A stretch of DNA of 64,000 nucleotides from Azophilus sp965116165 (GTDB lineage Bacteria; Pseudomonadota; Gammaproteobacteria; Pseudomonadales; Azotimanducaceae): assembly GCA_965116165.1 (NCBI GenBank), contig OZ220484.1, positions 868,001 through 932,000 of the forward strand, read 5' to 3'. Shown in pieces: positions 16,747 through 27,100 of the stretch. Position numbers and translations under genes: made by a program. The notes under the pieces are model-generated. The model ran no database searches. It was given only the letters and a program-made list of their open reading frames with translations, and was not told the origin of the DNA. How positions within the stretch are numbered: the first letter of the stretch is position 1; each line of letters starts with the position of its first letter.

Positions 16747-19203
16747 TCATCGGCGAATTCGCTCGTTTGCGGGATCGTAGAACGGCTTCAAGGACGCTCG
16801 CGCGGCGTAGCGCCTCCCCTCCACCTCGATCTCGAAGCTGCCGGAATCGATGAAATCCATCGTCACGCCATCCTCGTGACGCACATAGCCCAAGGCGACG
16901 GCGGCCCCGAGCGTATACCCGAACATCGCCGAGGACGTATAGCCGACGTATTTTCCGTCGCGGTAGATCGGCTCGGCGTGGTACATTAACGGTGCCGGAT
17001 CCTCGAGCACGAACTGAACCAATCGGCGTGGACAGGCCACGCCGGTTCGCATCTCCCGCACTCTCTCCATACCGATGAACCCGCCCGGCTTGCCGAGCTT
17101 GCAGGTAAACGCCAAACCCGCCTCGACCGGATTATCGTCCGCGCCGATATCATGCGCGAACTCGCGATAGCCTTTCTCGATTCGCAGAGAATTCAGCGCG
17201 TGATACCCGCAGTGTCTGAGATCGTATGCCGCGCCGGCTTCGACAAGCGCATCGTAGACCTGCTGCAAGTACTCGACCGGGACATAGAGCTCCCAGCCGA
17301 GCTCGCCGCAGTACGATATCCGCAACGCATGAACACTGCTATAGCCCACACCCACCGTACGGATCGTGCCGAATGGAAACGCGGCGTTCTCGAAGTCCGC
17401 TTCGCTGATCGATTGCAATAGCTCTCTCGATCTCGGCCCCTGAACGTTTAGCATGCCCAGAGCGCCGGTGATATCCGTTACCGTCACATGCACGTTCCCG
17501 GCAATACGCTCCTTGATCCAAGCCTGCACATGCCGATGCGTAAACGCCGGTGTCACTATGAGGAAAGAATCGGCGTCCATGCGGGTGACGGTGATGTCGG
17601 CTTCGATACCGCCACGCGTATTCAGAAACTGGGTATAAACGCACTTGCCGACGGGAACGGCGACATCATTCGTGCTCAGCCAGTTGAGATGTCGCTCTGC
17701 GTCGCGCCCTTGCACCAGGAACTTGGAGAACGAGCTCTGCTCGAACATCCCAACGCCCTCGCGGACCGCCCGGTGCTCTTGGCCGACGCAGTCGAACCAG
17801 TTTTGCCGATCGAAACTGTACTCGTACATCGGCGCGGTGCCGTTCGTTGCGTACCAGTTTGGCCGCTCCCACCCCGCCGACTCGCCGAAACAGGCGCCAG
17901 CTTCTGCGAGCCGATCATGCAGAACGAGCTTCTTGACGCCTCGCGCCGTCTCGAACTGACGAAACGGCCAGTGATTGCGATAAACGAGCCCCAAAGACTC
18001 GACCGTGCGATCGACAAGATAGCGCTTGTTGTTCTGGAAGGACTGGGTGCGCCGGATATCTGCATCGAACAGATCCATGGGCGGATGGCCCTCGACGATC
18101 CACTGCGATAAGGCCTGCCCGACGCCACCCGCCGAGAGCACACCCAATGAATTGAATCCTGCCGCAACGAAGTATCCCCTGAGTTCGGGTGCTTCGCCCA
18201 TGATGTAGTTGTGATCCGCGGTGAAGCTTTCCGGACCGCAGAAGAGCATCTGTATGCCGGCGTCTTCGGCGATGGGTATGCGCCCCATCGCCTTTTCCAG
18301 ATACGGCATCATCCGGTCCCAATCCGGGGGCAATTCATCGAAGCTGAAACTTTCCGGGATACCGTCCGCGGCCCAGGGCGCGGCGACATCTTCGAACAAC
18401 CCGATCATCAGTTTGCCGCCACCCTCTTCCCTATAGTAGGCACGCCGATCAGGATCGCGCAGGATTGGCAGCGCATTGTGCATGCCTTCGATGTTCTCGG
18501 TGACCAAGTAGTAGTGCTCGGCCGCTTGCAGCGGGATGTCGACGCCCGACTTCAGGCCAAGGTCTCGTGCCCAGACCCCGGCACAATTGACAACGTAGTC
18601 GCAAACTATGTCGCCAGTCTCTGTTCTCACCCCGGCAACGCGTTCACCCTCGGTAAGCACGTCGATAACGGGCCTGTGCTCGAAAATCCGCGCGCCGCCG
18701 CTGCGGGCGCCTTTGGCCAGCGCCTGGGTAACATCCGTAGGGTTCGCCCGACCGTCGTTTGGAAACAAGAAGCCACAATGGATGTCGGTCACATCGGCTA
18801 GTGGCCATATTTCCTTGATCTCGCGCGCCGAAATTTCTTCGTGCTCGACACCAAAACATTTCGCCATCGCACAGCCACGACGCATCTCCTGCAATCTTTC
18901 TTTGCTCGACGCAATTTGTATCGAGCCGACTTGCATGGAGCCGGTGGACTGGCCGGTTTCCGCTTTCAGGTTCTTGTAAAGCTCCTGCGAGTACTTCGCG
19001 AGGCGTGTTTGGTTTTCCGTATGCCGCAAGGTCGTGATGAGGCCGGCCGCGTGCCATGTCGTGCCGCAGGTGAGTTGATCGCGCTCTAGAAGGACGACAT
19101 CCCGCCAACCGAGTTTGGTGAGATGGTAGGCAATGCTACAGCCGACAACGCCGCCGCCAACGATTACAACCCGCGCCTGGGATGGAAGCTCCTTCGTCGC
19201 CAT
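16747..19203 (-). CDS. Dimethylglycine/sarcosine dehydrogenase-like FAD protein with C-terminal GcvT domain
   Basis: An 818-residue two-domain flavoenzyme that oxidatively demethylates an N-methyl amino acid or related amine, handing the one-carbon unit to tetrahydrofolate. The N-terminal DAO/FAD domain starts ARVVIVGGGVVGCSIAYHL. CGTTWHAAGL is the region where the histidine of dimethylglycine dehydrogenase carries covalent FAD. From about residue 430 the protein follows the aminomethyltransferase (GcvT) fold, with ITGALGMLNVQGPRSRELL, SYCGELGWELYVP and LRIEKGYREFAHDIGADDNPVEAGL. It follows the aldehyde dehydrogenase by 18 bp and is the last gene of the MFS-ALDH operon. The substrate is not certain; related proteins act on sarcosine, dimethylglycine or methylated compatible solutes. 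Confidence 0.88.
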   Translation of the reverse strand: MATKELPSQARVVIVGGGVVGCSIAYHLTKLGWRDVVLLERDQLTCGTTWHAAGLITTLRHTENQTRLAKYSQELYKNLKAETGQSTGSMQVGSIQIASSKERLQEMRRGCAMAKCFGVEHEEISAREIKEIWPLADVTDIHCGFLFPNDGRANPTDVTQALAKGARSGGARIFEHRPVIDVLTEGERVAGVRTETGDIVCDYVVNCAGVWARDLGLKSGVDIPLQAAEHYYLVTENIEGMHNALPILRDPDRRAYYREEGGGKLMIGLFEDVAAPWAADGIPESFSFDELPPDWDRMMPYLEKAMGRIPIAEDAGIQMLFCGPESFTADHNYIMGEAPELRGYFVAAGFNSLGVLSAGGVGQALSQWIVEGHPPMDLFDADIRRTQSFQNNKRYLVDRTVESLGLVYRNHWPFRQFETARGVKKLVLHDRLAEAGACFGESAGWERPNWYATNGTAPMYEYSFDRQNWFDCVGQEHRAVREGVGMFEQSSFSKFLVQGRDAERHLNWLSTNDVAVPVGKCVYTQFLNTRGGIEADITVTRMDADSFLIVTPAFTHRHVQAWIKERIAGNVHVTVTDITGALGMLNVQGPRSRELLQSISEADFENAAFPFGTIRTVGVGYSSVHALRISYCGELGWELYVPVEYLQQVYDALVEAGAAYDLRHCGYHALNSLRIEKGYREFAHDIGADDNPVEAGLAFTCKLGKPGGFIGMERVREMRTGVACPRRLVQFVLEDPAPLMYHAEPIYRDGKYVGYTSSAMFGYTLGAAVALGYVRHEDGVTMDFIDSGSFEIEVEGRRYAARASLKPFYDPANERIRR

Positions 19204-19221
19204 CGATCATTCGCCGCAAAC

Positions 19222-20709
19222 TTACCAGCCGCCGGCGATCCTGCGGCTGCCGCGCTCGCCACCAAGATCAAAGGAGATCAACTTCTTCTCTGTAAAGGCA
19301 TCGAGAAACCACGCCGAGAGCTCGCGACCAACGCCGCTCTTGCCAGCACCGCCGAACGGCGCAAGCTGATCCCAATAGTTGGTCGTCTCATTGACGTTGA
19401 CGCTGCCGTGAGGCAACGCTTCGGCCACCCGCCATGCCGTGCTCAGATCCCGCGTCCACAGTGAAGCTACGAGGCCCAACTCCGATTCGTTCGCGATCTT
19501 GATCGCCTCCTCCGCGGATTCAACCTTGATCACGGTAGCAACGGGACCGAATGTCTCTTCCTTGAGCACCGACATGTCGTTCGTGACATCGGTAAGAATT
19601 GTCGCCGGGTAATAGAGATCCCGCTCCTCGCCAAATTGTTCGATCTTTGCACCCTTCTCTACCGCGTCGCTGACATGCGCTTTGACACGATCAAGCGTAT
19701 CCGTATTGCAGAGCGGCCCCATGTCGGTCGTTTCGTCCGCCGGATCACCGATCTTCAGTTCGGCCATCGCGTTGCGGAACTTCTCCATGAACTCATCGTA
19801 AACATCCGCATGGATCAACAGCCTCTCGGCAGACGTGCAGACCTGGCCCGTGTAGTAGAAACAACCGACAATTGCGCCTTCGACAGCGCTGTCTATATCG
19901 GCATCCGGCAGCACGATCAGCGGCCCATCGCCGCCGAGCTCGAGCAACATCGGCCGGAGCGGATTCTTTCGGGCGATCTTTTCACCCGTGGCCGTCGAGC
20001 CAGTGAAGAAAATGCCTTTGATGTCGTCCGAATCGACAATCGCCGCACCCGTGTCTCCAAGGCCTTGAACGACATTGATGACGCCGTCCGGCAAGCCGGC
20101 CTCGGCGAAAAGCTCCGCGACCATCTGACAAGCCGCGGGCGCGTACTCGGTCGGTTTCCACACCGCCGTATTCCCTGCTGCAACGGCATGCGCGAGCGCG
20201 ATCGAAGAAATATCGGTTGGGAAATTGTACGGGGTAATCACCCCGATCGGACCCAGCGGGCGGTGCCCGAGAACCAAGCGCTTGTTGGTCGTGTTTTCCT
20301 GAGTAGAGGGCAACAGCATGCCCCGGTAGCGCAGGATCTCCTCTGCGGCCTTGCCCCAAGCTGGCCCCGCATACTCCATCGTTTCTTCGAGCGCGGCTTC
20401 AACCGTTTTTCCTATCTCAGCCGTGATCATTTCCGCGATCTCGCGCCCGCGACCCAAAAACAGACGGTGCATCTTCCGTAGTAGGTTTGCGCGAACATTG
20501 ACGGAGGTTGCCGCCCAGTCGGGAAACGCGGCTTTTGCCGCGGCGATCGCGCCCTCGACGTCGGTCGCATCGCTTCGTCCGACAACATGCAGGACTTCCC
20601 GCGAGTGCGGCGACCGAATCTCGAAAACGCCACCCGACCCAGCCACCCATTCGCCGCCGATGAGTGCGCCGGGTCGCGCAATTTGTTCTCTCTTCAATTG
20701 TGTGTTCAT
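19222..20709 (-). CDS. NAD(P)-dependent aldehyde dehydrogenase
   Basis: A 495-residue enzyme oxidising an aldehyde to the carboxylate. Visible are the NAD-binding VITPYNFP and FTGSTATGEKIA, the general-base region LLELGGDGPLIV and the catalytic cysteine in GQVCTSAERLL. The C-terminal FGGAGKSGVGRELSAWFL is the usual oligomerisation/signature end. GGDGP differs slightly from the more common GGKNP and recalls the ALDH9/ALDH11-like groups. It starts 2 nt from the MFS stop and is followed by the flavoprotein gene, so it likely handles the aldehyde released by amine oxidation in this cluster. Confidence 0.92.
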   Translation of the reverse strand: MNTQLKREQIARPGALIGGEWVAGSGGVFEIRSPHSREVLHVVGRSDATDVEGAIAAAKAAFPDWAATSVNVRANLLRKMHRLFLGRGREIAEMITAEIGKTVEAALEETMEYAGPAWGKAAEEILRYRGMLLPSTQENTTNKRLVLGHRPLGPIGVITPYNFPTDISSIALAHAVAAGNTAVWKPTEYAPAACQMVAELFAEAGLPDGVINVVQGLGDTGAAIVDSDDIKGIFFTGSTATGEKIARKNPLRPMLLELGGDGPLIVLPDADIDSAVEGAIVGCFYYTGQVCTSAERLLIHADVYDEFMEKFRNAMAELKIGDPADETTDMGPLCNTDTLDRVKAHVSDAVEKGAKIEQFGEERDLYYPATILTDVTNDMSVLKEETFGPVATVIKVESAEEAIKIANESELGLVASLWTRDLSTAWRVAEALPHGSVNVNETTNYWDQLAPFGGAGKSGVGRELSAWFLDAFTEKKLISFDLGGERGSRRIAGGW

Positions 20710-20711
20710 GT

Positions 20712-21920
20712 TCAGCTCCCGACCGCATCGCGTGTTGCGCTCGCTTCGTGTGAGCGAAGTTGTTCCCCACGCAACCCCACGACCACGAGCACAACGATCA
20801 AGACGGTCAACACGATTTCCGCGATGCCAATTTGCGAATAACCGCCGTGGTCGACCAAGTAGCCGCCAAGGAATGGCGCGGCGGTGACACCGGCGATGAA
20901 ACTGCTGCCGACAGCAGATACCAGCCTGCCGGAGCGATCAACCATAGCCGCAACGGCGTTCAGCAACGCGAACGCCATAAAATAAGCGGTGGACCAAATG
21001 ACGATCCCACTCGAAAACTGCAAGCGATTGCCGTCCGAGACGGTAAAAACCCACGCGAAGAATCCCGTCGCCGCCATCGACACCACCAACAAGGTTTTGG
21101 CTTCGAACCTCCGAGACAAGAACAGCAGCAAGGTCGGACCGAGAATGCTTAGGGCATACATGAGCGCAAAGAGGTCGCCGATTTCCGGTACCGACATGCC
21201 CGCATCGATCCCGATTTTCTCGGCCACCAGCCAAGGCAGCGTGTCCCGCACGCCAAAGAAGAGCGCGACAGCGAGAACCGAAGCGCCGGTGATCGAAAGC
21301 AATATGTTGCCGGTTTTCATTCCTTGGCGAGGCGCTTGCCCGACGAGTTCAGCGTTCGGCGCGCTCGGCAAAAATAGAATCGACTGGCCACCGATAAGCA
21401 CGATTGCCGCCAGTGCCAAGAACACGCCCTTGTAGCCGAAGCTCTCACTGACCCGCGACAGCACGGGCATGATCACAACCATGAAGGCCACCAGCGCGAT
21501 CGTAAGATGCCCGGAAAACCGTTGCGCATCCCTTGCGTTCGCGATTGTCGCGTTACCGACGGCTAGTGCGCAGCCCGCGCCGATGCCCGCCACAAAGCGA
21601 AGCACAGCGAGACTATAGAAGCTGAAATCTCCGATACCGCATAGCACGTTGACGCCAACAATCACGACCACGCCAGCCACCGCAATGCGCCTGCGGAAGC
21701 CGCGGTCAATGAATGGCGCGAGGGTCAATGATGCGACATACAAACCGGAAAACTCGATTGTTCCGAGCAACCCGACCTGGGTGGTCGTCAGACCAAGGCC
21801 AGCGATCAGCGCGCCCGCCAGAATTGGCAGGGTCCAGTAGGTGATCAAGCCAATTCCCTGCGAGAACGCGAACGCCGCGCACAGAAGCCCCCAGTTCTCT
21901 GGCCAGATACTTCTATTCAT
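20712..21920 (-). CDS. Major facilitator superfamily transporter
   Basis: An inner-membrane protein of 402 residues with about twelve hydrophobic helices. The first cytoplasmic-loop motif appears as LTTTQVGLLGTIEFSG...FIDRGFRRRIAVAG, a variant of the MFS motif A. It is the first gene of a minus-strand operon with aldehyde dehydrogenase and the dimethylglycine dehydrogenase-like protein, and probably imports the amine substrate or exports a product. The ATG at 21920 has no strong Shine-Dalgarno. The promoter region at 21963-22023 holds two nested inverted repeats. Confidence 0.88.
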   Translation of the reverse strand: MNRSIWPENWGLLCAAFAFSQGIGLITYWTLPILAGALIAGLGLTTTQVGLLGTIEFSGLYVASLTLAPFIDRGFRRRIAVAGVVVIVGVNVLCGIGDFSFYSLAVLRFVAGIGAGCALAVGNATIANARDAQRFSGHLTIALVAFMVVIMPVLSRVSESFGYKGVFLALAAIVLIGGQSILFLPSAPNAELVGQAPRQGMKTGNILLSITGASVLAVALFFGVRDTLPWLVAEKIGIDAGMSVPEIGDLFALMYALSILGPTLLLFLSRRFEAKTLLVVSMAATGFFAWVFTVSDGNRLQFSSGIVIWSTAYFMAFALLNAVAAMVDRSGRLVSAVGSSFIAGVTAAPFLGGYLVDHGGYSQIGIAEIVLTVLIVVLVVVGLRGEQLRSHEASATRDAVGS

Positions 21921-21962
21921 ACCGGTGCGGCTGATCTTGTGCTTTGGCTGATACTGTGAGGC

Positions 21963-22023
21963 ATACTAACACAATTTCACCGTTGCAAATATTTTTGCAA
22001 CATTCATTAGATTTGGTGAAATT
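21963..22023 (-). promoter_or_regulatory. Nested palindromic operator upstream of the MFS-ALDH operon
   Basis: An inner perfect inverted repeat GTTGCAAA-TATT-TTTGCAAC (21982-22001) sits inside an outer pair AATTTCACC (21973-21981) / GGTGAAATT (22015-22023). A -10-like TAGTAT on the minus strand (21963-21968) lies next to it. Such paired symmetric sites fit dimer binding by the XRE-cupin regulator encoded immediately upstream. Confidence 0.6.
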
Positions 22024-22068
22024 TTTTCGAGAATCGGCGGGCAGATTTTTGCCGCGCAGAGCGGCTTG

Positions 22069-22707
22069 CTAGTATGTCGGCGGCGATGTGCACCAGATCA
22101 CTCGCGTTTCCTCATCGCCGGGACTGACGTAGCTGTGTTTCAGCCTACTTGGGAAAGAGAAGCTGTCCCCCTCTCGCAAATCGTACTCGACGCCGTCGAT
22201 CTGAATTCGCAGCCGCCCGGCGATGACGACGCCGCACTCCTCGCCCTCATGGCTGTATGGCTCATCCTGAAACGTCGATTTCGGTGGGAACGAGCTCATC
22301 AAGAATTCGAAAGACTTAACCGCCTGGGTGTTCAGCAGTTCATCCACGATGCCGGTGTCGTAGCGTATGCTTCGCCGCTTCCCGGCGCGCACGACGAAGC
22401 GGTCCTCGTCTCTTTCGCCCGCCCCGCCCTCGTGAAAAAACCAGTTGATGGTTACACCCAGGGCGTGGCTGATGTCGAACATGGCTTTCACGGTCGGCGA
22501 TGATTTGTTGCGCTCAACCTGGCTGAGATACCCGACGGACAGGCCGGTCGCCTGCCCCAAAGCCTCAAGCGTGAGTTTGCGAAGCTTGCGCAACCGGCGA
22601 ATCTCGGCGCCAACGTTCCCTTGGGCGTCGTCCGACTGCTCGTCTATTGGCGTTGTCTTGGAATGCATCAGGTCAGCAACTAGTCTCTGCGTCAGAGATT
22701 TTTTCAC
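22069..22707 (-). CDS. XRE-family transcriptional regulator with C-terminal cupin domain
   Basis: A DNA-binding regulator of 212 residues, of the PuuR type. The helix-turn-helix is at about residues 33-88 (IRRLRKLRKLTLEALGQATG, SVGYLSQVERNKSSPTVKAM). The cupin at about 145-205 has EPYSHEGEECGVVIAGRLRI and LREGDSFSFPSRLKHSYVSPG, a small-ligand sensor. The frame starts with a GTG at 22707; an ATG at 22668 (MHSKTTPIDE) is an equally possible start, as neither has a strong ribosome binding site. It lies upstream of, and in the same direction as, the MFS-ALDH-flavoprotein operon and likely regulates it in response to an amine or its metabolite. Confidence 0.88.
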   Translation of the reverse strand: MKKSLTQRLVADLMHSKTTPIDEQSDDAQGNVGAEIRRLRKLRKLTLEALGQATGLSVGYLSQVERNKSSPTVKAMFDISHALGVTINWFFHEGGAGERDEDRFVVRAGKRRSIRYDTGIVDELLNTQAVKSFEFLMSSFPPKSTFQDEPYSHEGEECGVVIAGRLRIQIDGVEYDLREGDSFSFPSRLKHSYVSPGDEETRVIWCTSPPTY

Positions 22708-22936
22708 GGTGATGAAGAATATATAAGCTTACAGCACCACGTCAACGCAGTTAGAGTTTCTGTTAACCCAAAACACTAATGTTCCCTTTGCCCAATTCAG
22801 AAATGTCCTCTTTGGGGAGTGGTCCGGTGTCGGGGCAGTCTAGGGAGCACTGCATCATTAGCGCTCGCAAGTAGCGGTCGCAAGCCCAATGTGTTACTTT
22901 TCGTAGCAATTGGTGCCGAGCTCACCAATAAAAACG

Positions 22937-22942
22937 TATAAT
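22937..22942 (+). promoter_or_regulatory. -10 box of the RND efflux operon
   Basis: A perfect TATAAT lies 34 nt before the ATG at 22977. The nearest -35-like hexamer, TTGGTG at 22910-22915, has an over-long 21-bp spacing, so an activator or another sigma contact may be needed. The rest of 22708-22936 shows nothing I can name. Confidence 0.4.
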
Positions 22943-22976
22943 GTCGGCTGAATTGCCCCGCCCCTAGGATTGCCCC

Positions 22977-24137
22977 ATGCGCCGAACGCACCTAACCGCA
23001 CTTGTCATCGCCGTGGCGATTGTCGGCTGGCTCGCCTCGGGACAATTCGGCCCGGAGGAGACACCCGCCGCCACCCCCGTGGAACTGATCGAGCGGCGCT
23101 CGGCCATGGCCCAGGATCGCCCTCCCACCCGGGTGCGCGCCCGTGTCATTCACGCCAGCCCGCAAGTGCAATCCCTGCGTATTCGCGGAAAAACCGAAAA
23201 CAAACGCACCGTGCGGGTCCGCACCGAGCTAACCGGTACCATCGTTGAACGGCCCGTGGAGCGCGGTTTCCGGGTCGTGGCCGGGGATGCGCTCTGCCGC
23301 ATCTCGGTTGACGACCGGCAAGCAAAGCTCGATCAGGCCCTGGAGGCGGTCAATGAAGCGCACATCGAGTACGAGGGACGGTTGGAACTGCGGGAGAAGG
23401 GATTTTTGTCGGAAACCACCATTGCCCAGGCCAGGGCGAAGCTCGCCGCCGCCAAGGCCGAGTTCAGCCGCAACGAACTTGATCTGGCCAAAACCCTGGT
23501 CAGTGCGCCATTCGACGGGATTGTCGAGGATATCCATCAAGAGGTCGGCGACTACGTTACCCCGGGTTCGCTGTGCGCCACCATTGTGGATCTTGACCCC
23601 ATGCTGTTGGTTGGACGCCTGTCGGAGGCGGATGTCGCGCGCGTGGCCATCGGGCAAGAAGCGAGCGGCAGCTTGAGCGACGGGCGTATCGTGACCGGCG
23701 CCATCGGCTTCATTGGCCAGCAAAGCGACTCGGCCACCCGCACCTATCGCATTGAAATCCCCATCGCCAACCCGAATTTCGCATTGCGCAGCGGCATTAC
23801 CGCCGAGATTTCCGTGCCGGTTGCCCGGGTTTCCGCGCAGAGGATCAGTCCGGCGCTTTTTGCCCTCGATGACCAAGGGGCCATTGGGGTGCGCACGGTC
23901 GGCGGCGACGGGCGGGTGCAATTTCATCCGGTGGAAATCATCCGTGAGACGAGCGGCGGTGTTTGGGTATCCGGCCTGCCCGAGGTGGCGACGCTGATCA
24001 CGGTTGGCCAGGAATTGGTGGTGCCCGGTGAATTCGTCGATGTCGACTTTGAACCGTCCCCGGAGATGCCGGCCGCGGCGGGCAGCCCGACATCGACAAC
24101 CGTCTTGATTCCGCCGCAACACGCGGGGCGGTCATGA
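22977..24137 (+). CDS. RND efflux periplasmic adaptor (membrane fusion protein)
   Basis: An adaptor of 386 residues linking an RND pump to an outer-membrane channel. An N-terminal hydrophobic segment (LTALVIAVAIVGWLASG) anchors or exports it, and there is no lipobox cysteine. The family pattern follows: GTIVERPVERGFRVVAGDALCRI (lipoyl half), an alpha-hairpin with ...EKGFLSETTIAQARAKLAAAKAE, then LAKTLVSAPFDGIVEDIHQEVGDYV (second lipoyl half) and beta-barrel sequences. Its stop overlaps the pump start as ATGA at 24134-24137, showing translational coupling. No TolC-type gene is in the window. Confidence 0.92.
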   Translation: MRRTHLTALVIAVAIVGWLASGQFGPEETPAATPVELIERRSAMAQDRPPTRVRARVIHASPQVQSLRIRGKTENKRTVRVRTELTGTIVERPVERGFRVVAGDALCRISVDDRQAKLDQALEAVNEAHIEYEGRLELREKGFLSETTIAQARAKLAAAKAEFSRNELDLAKTLVSAPFDGIVEDIHQEVGDYVTPGSLCATIVDLDPMLLVGRLSEADVARVAIGQEASGSLSDGRIVTGAIGFIGQQSDSATRTYRIEIPIANPNFALRSGITAEISVPVARVSAQRISPALFALDDQGAIGVRTVGGDGRVQFHPVEIIRETSGGVWVSGLPEVATLITVGQELVVPGEFVDVDFEPSPEMPAAAGSPTSTTVLIPPQHAGRS

Positions 24138-27100
24138 ACGCCATCATCGACGCCGCGATCAACCGCTATAAGACCACGCTGCTGACGCTGATCATGATCA
24201 CGGTCGCCGGGCTCTTCGCGCGGGCCGCCATCCCGGTCGCCAACGACCCGCCCATCCGCATCCCCTATTTTATCGTTACCGTCATACACGAAGGCATAGC
24301 ACCGGAGGACGCCGAACGCCTGCTGGCCATGCCGCTGGAGGTGGAACTGCGCAATGTCGAGGGAATCGAGGAAATAACCTCCTACGCCTCCGAAGGGGCC
24401 GCGACGGTCACCGTCGAATTCGATGCGGACTACGACCTCGACCGGGCTCGGCAGGATGTCCGCGAAGCGGTGGACAGCACCAAACCGGAAATGCCCGCCA
24501 CCATCGAGGAACCCATCATCCGCGAAACCACCACGGACGACTTTCCGGTAATTCGGGTGAATTTCGTGGGTGTCGATGTGCCGGAACGGTTGCTCTACGA
24601 CCTCGCGGTCGAATTGAAGGACAATCTGGAGACCATCCCCGATGTGCTCAATGCGCGGATGCAGGGCCACCGCGAGGAAGTCCTGGAGGCGGTGATCGAT
24701 CCGAATGCGCTCGAAGCCTATCGGATTTCGAACGACGAACTGGTCGCCACGATGCTGCGCAACAACCGCCTCATTCCCGCGGGCAGCCTCGATACCGGGC
24801 AGGGACGCTTCTCGATCAAGGTGCCGAGCATCATTGAGCAGGCTCGGGATCTGTTCGAGTTACCGGTACGGGTCGATGGCGATACCGTGGTTACCCTGGG
24901 CGACATCGCCACGGTGCGCCGGACTTTCAAGGACCGCGCGAGCTACGCCAGGGTCAATGGCGAACCGGCTATCTCCGTGAATGTTATGAAGCGGTCCAAC
25001 GCCAACGTTGTCGACACCATCCGGGCCGTGAAGCGCAAGGTCGATGCAATACGCCCAAACCTGCCCGCCAGAGTGTCGGTTTTCTATTCCCAGGACCAGG
25101 AGCCCTGGGCCCTGCAACAGGTCACCGAACTGCAGGGCAACATATTCACCGCGCTGGCGCTCGTCATGATCGTTGTGGTGGCGGCCATGGGCCTGCGCAG
25201 CGGCATCATCGTCGGGCTCGGCATTCCGGTGTCGTTTCTATTCGCCATGATCCCGATTTTTCTCATGGGATACACCTTCAACTTCATGGTGATGTTCGGG
25301 ATGCTGCTGGGTCTCGGCATGCTCATCGACGGCGCCATCGTCGTTACGGAATACGCCGACCGCAAGATGGTGGAGGGTTTCGACCGTCGCAGCGCCTATG
25401 CGCTCGCCGCCAAACGCATGTTGTGGCCGGTTTCCGCCTCCGTGGCAACGACATTGGCCGCCTTTCTTCCGTTGATCTTCTGGCCCGGCGTATCCGGCCA
25501 ATTCATGCGCTACCTGCCGGTCACCGTATTTGCGGTGCTCACCGGCTCGCTGCTTTACGCTCTTATTTTCGGGCCCGCGCTTGGCAGCCTGTTCGGTCGG
25601 GCCGGTTCTCGGGATGGGCATGCCATTGAGACACTGAAGCAACTGGAAGAAGGCGATCCCTCAAAAATGCGCACCCTGACCGGGCTCTATGCGCGCCTTC
25701 TGGAAAAGGCGTCGCGGTACGCCTGGGCGACATTGACGGTAGCCCTGTTAATCGTCGCCACCACCTTCTGGGCATACGGACAGTTTGGCAAGGGGATGAC
25801 CTTCTTTTCGGATTCCGAGGGTAAATTCGCGTTCGTCACCGTGCGCGCCCGCGGCAACCTGGCCGCCTCCGAAGTCGACACCCTGGTGAGAGAGGTCGAA
25901 AACCAAGTGCTGCAAACCGCCGGCATCCTCGATGTCAACACGCACACATCCGTTTCCGGCGGCACCGGCACCGACTGGGGCAACCGCGGCGGCGGCTACG
26001 ATGTTGTCGGTCAAATCGCCATCGAATTACTCGATGAAAACGACCGGGACCGGTTGACCTCGGAGATTCTCCAGGAAATCCGTGATCGTACCGCGGGTCT
26101 CGCGGGCATCATGGTGGAAGCGCGGGAAATGGAACAGGGTCCACCCGTGGGCAAACCGATCGAAATTGAATTCGCATCCTACGAAAAGTCGCTTTTGGAG
26201 CCCGCGGTCAGCCGCGTGCTTGAGTACATGGAACACAATGTCGAGGGCCTGCGGGATATCGACGATACCCGTTTTCTACCCGGTATCGAATGGGAACTCA
26301 GGGTGGACCGGGCTCAGGCGGCGCTCTACGGTGCCGATGTGAGCCAAGTGGGCATCGCCGTGCAACTGGTGACCAACGGCGTCAAAGTCGGAGAATATCG
26401 GCCCGACAAGTCCGACGATGCCGTGGACATACGCGTGCGCTACCCGCTTGCGGCCCGTGGCATCGGCATGCTCGATGAATTAAGGGTGAGCACGACCGAA
26501 GGCCTGGTGCCCATCTCGAACTTCGTGCGCCGGCAGGCCGTCGCCAATGTGGATACCATTCAGCGTTCCAACGGCATCCCCGTGAAGTACATTCGGGCCG
26601 ATGTGGCGCCCGGTGTGCTCACCGACGCCAAGGTCAAGGAAATCGAAACCTGGCTCGATACGCAGGCTTTCGATCCGCAACTGACAATTCGCTTCCGCGG
26701 CACCAACGAGGAACAACGGGACGCCATAGATTTCGTTTCCATCGCCTTCCTGCTGTCGCTGTTGCTTATGTTTCTGCTGCTGGTCACCCAGTTCAACAGC
26801 TTCTATCAATCGGCGCTGATCCTGTTCGCCGTGGTGCTTTCCACCGCCGGTGTGCTGCTCGGCCTGCTGGTGACCGGAAAGCCTTTCAGCGCCGTGCTTA
26901 GCGGTGTCGGCGTGGTGGCCTTGGCGGGCATTGTGGTGAACAACAACATTGTGCTCATCGACACCTACAACCACTTGCGCCGGGAACACCCGGAGCTCGA
27001 CTACATTTCCCTCATCGTGCGCACCGGCGCCCAACGCCTGCGGCCGGTGACACTCACCACCCTGACAACGGTTTTCGGCCTAATGCCCCTGGCAAGCGAG

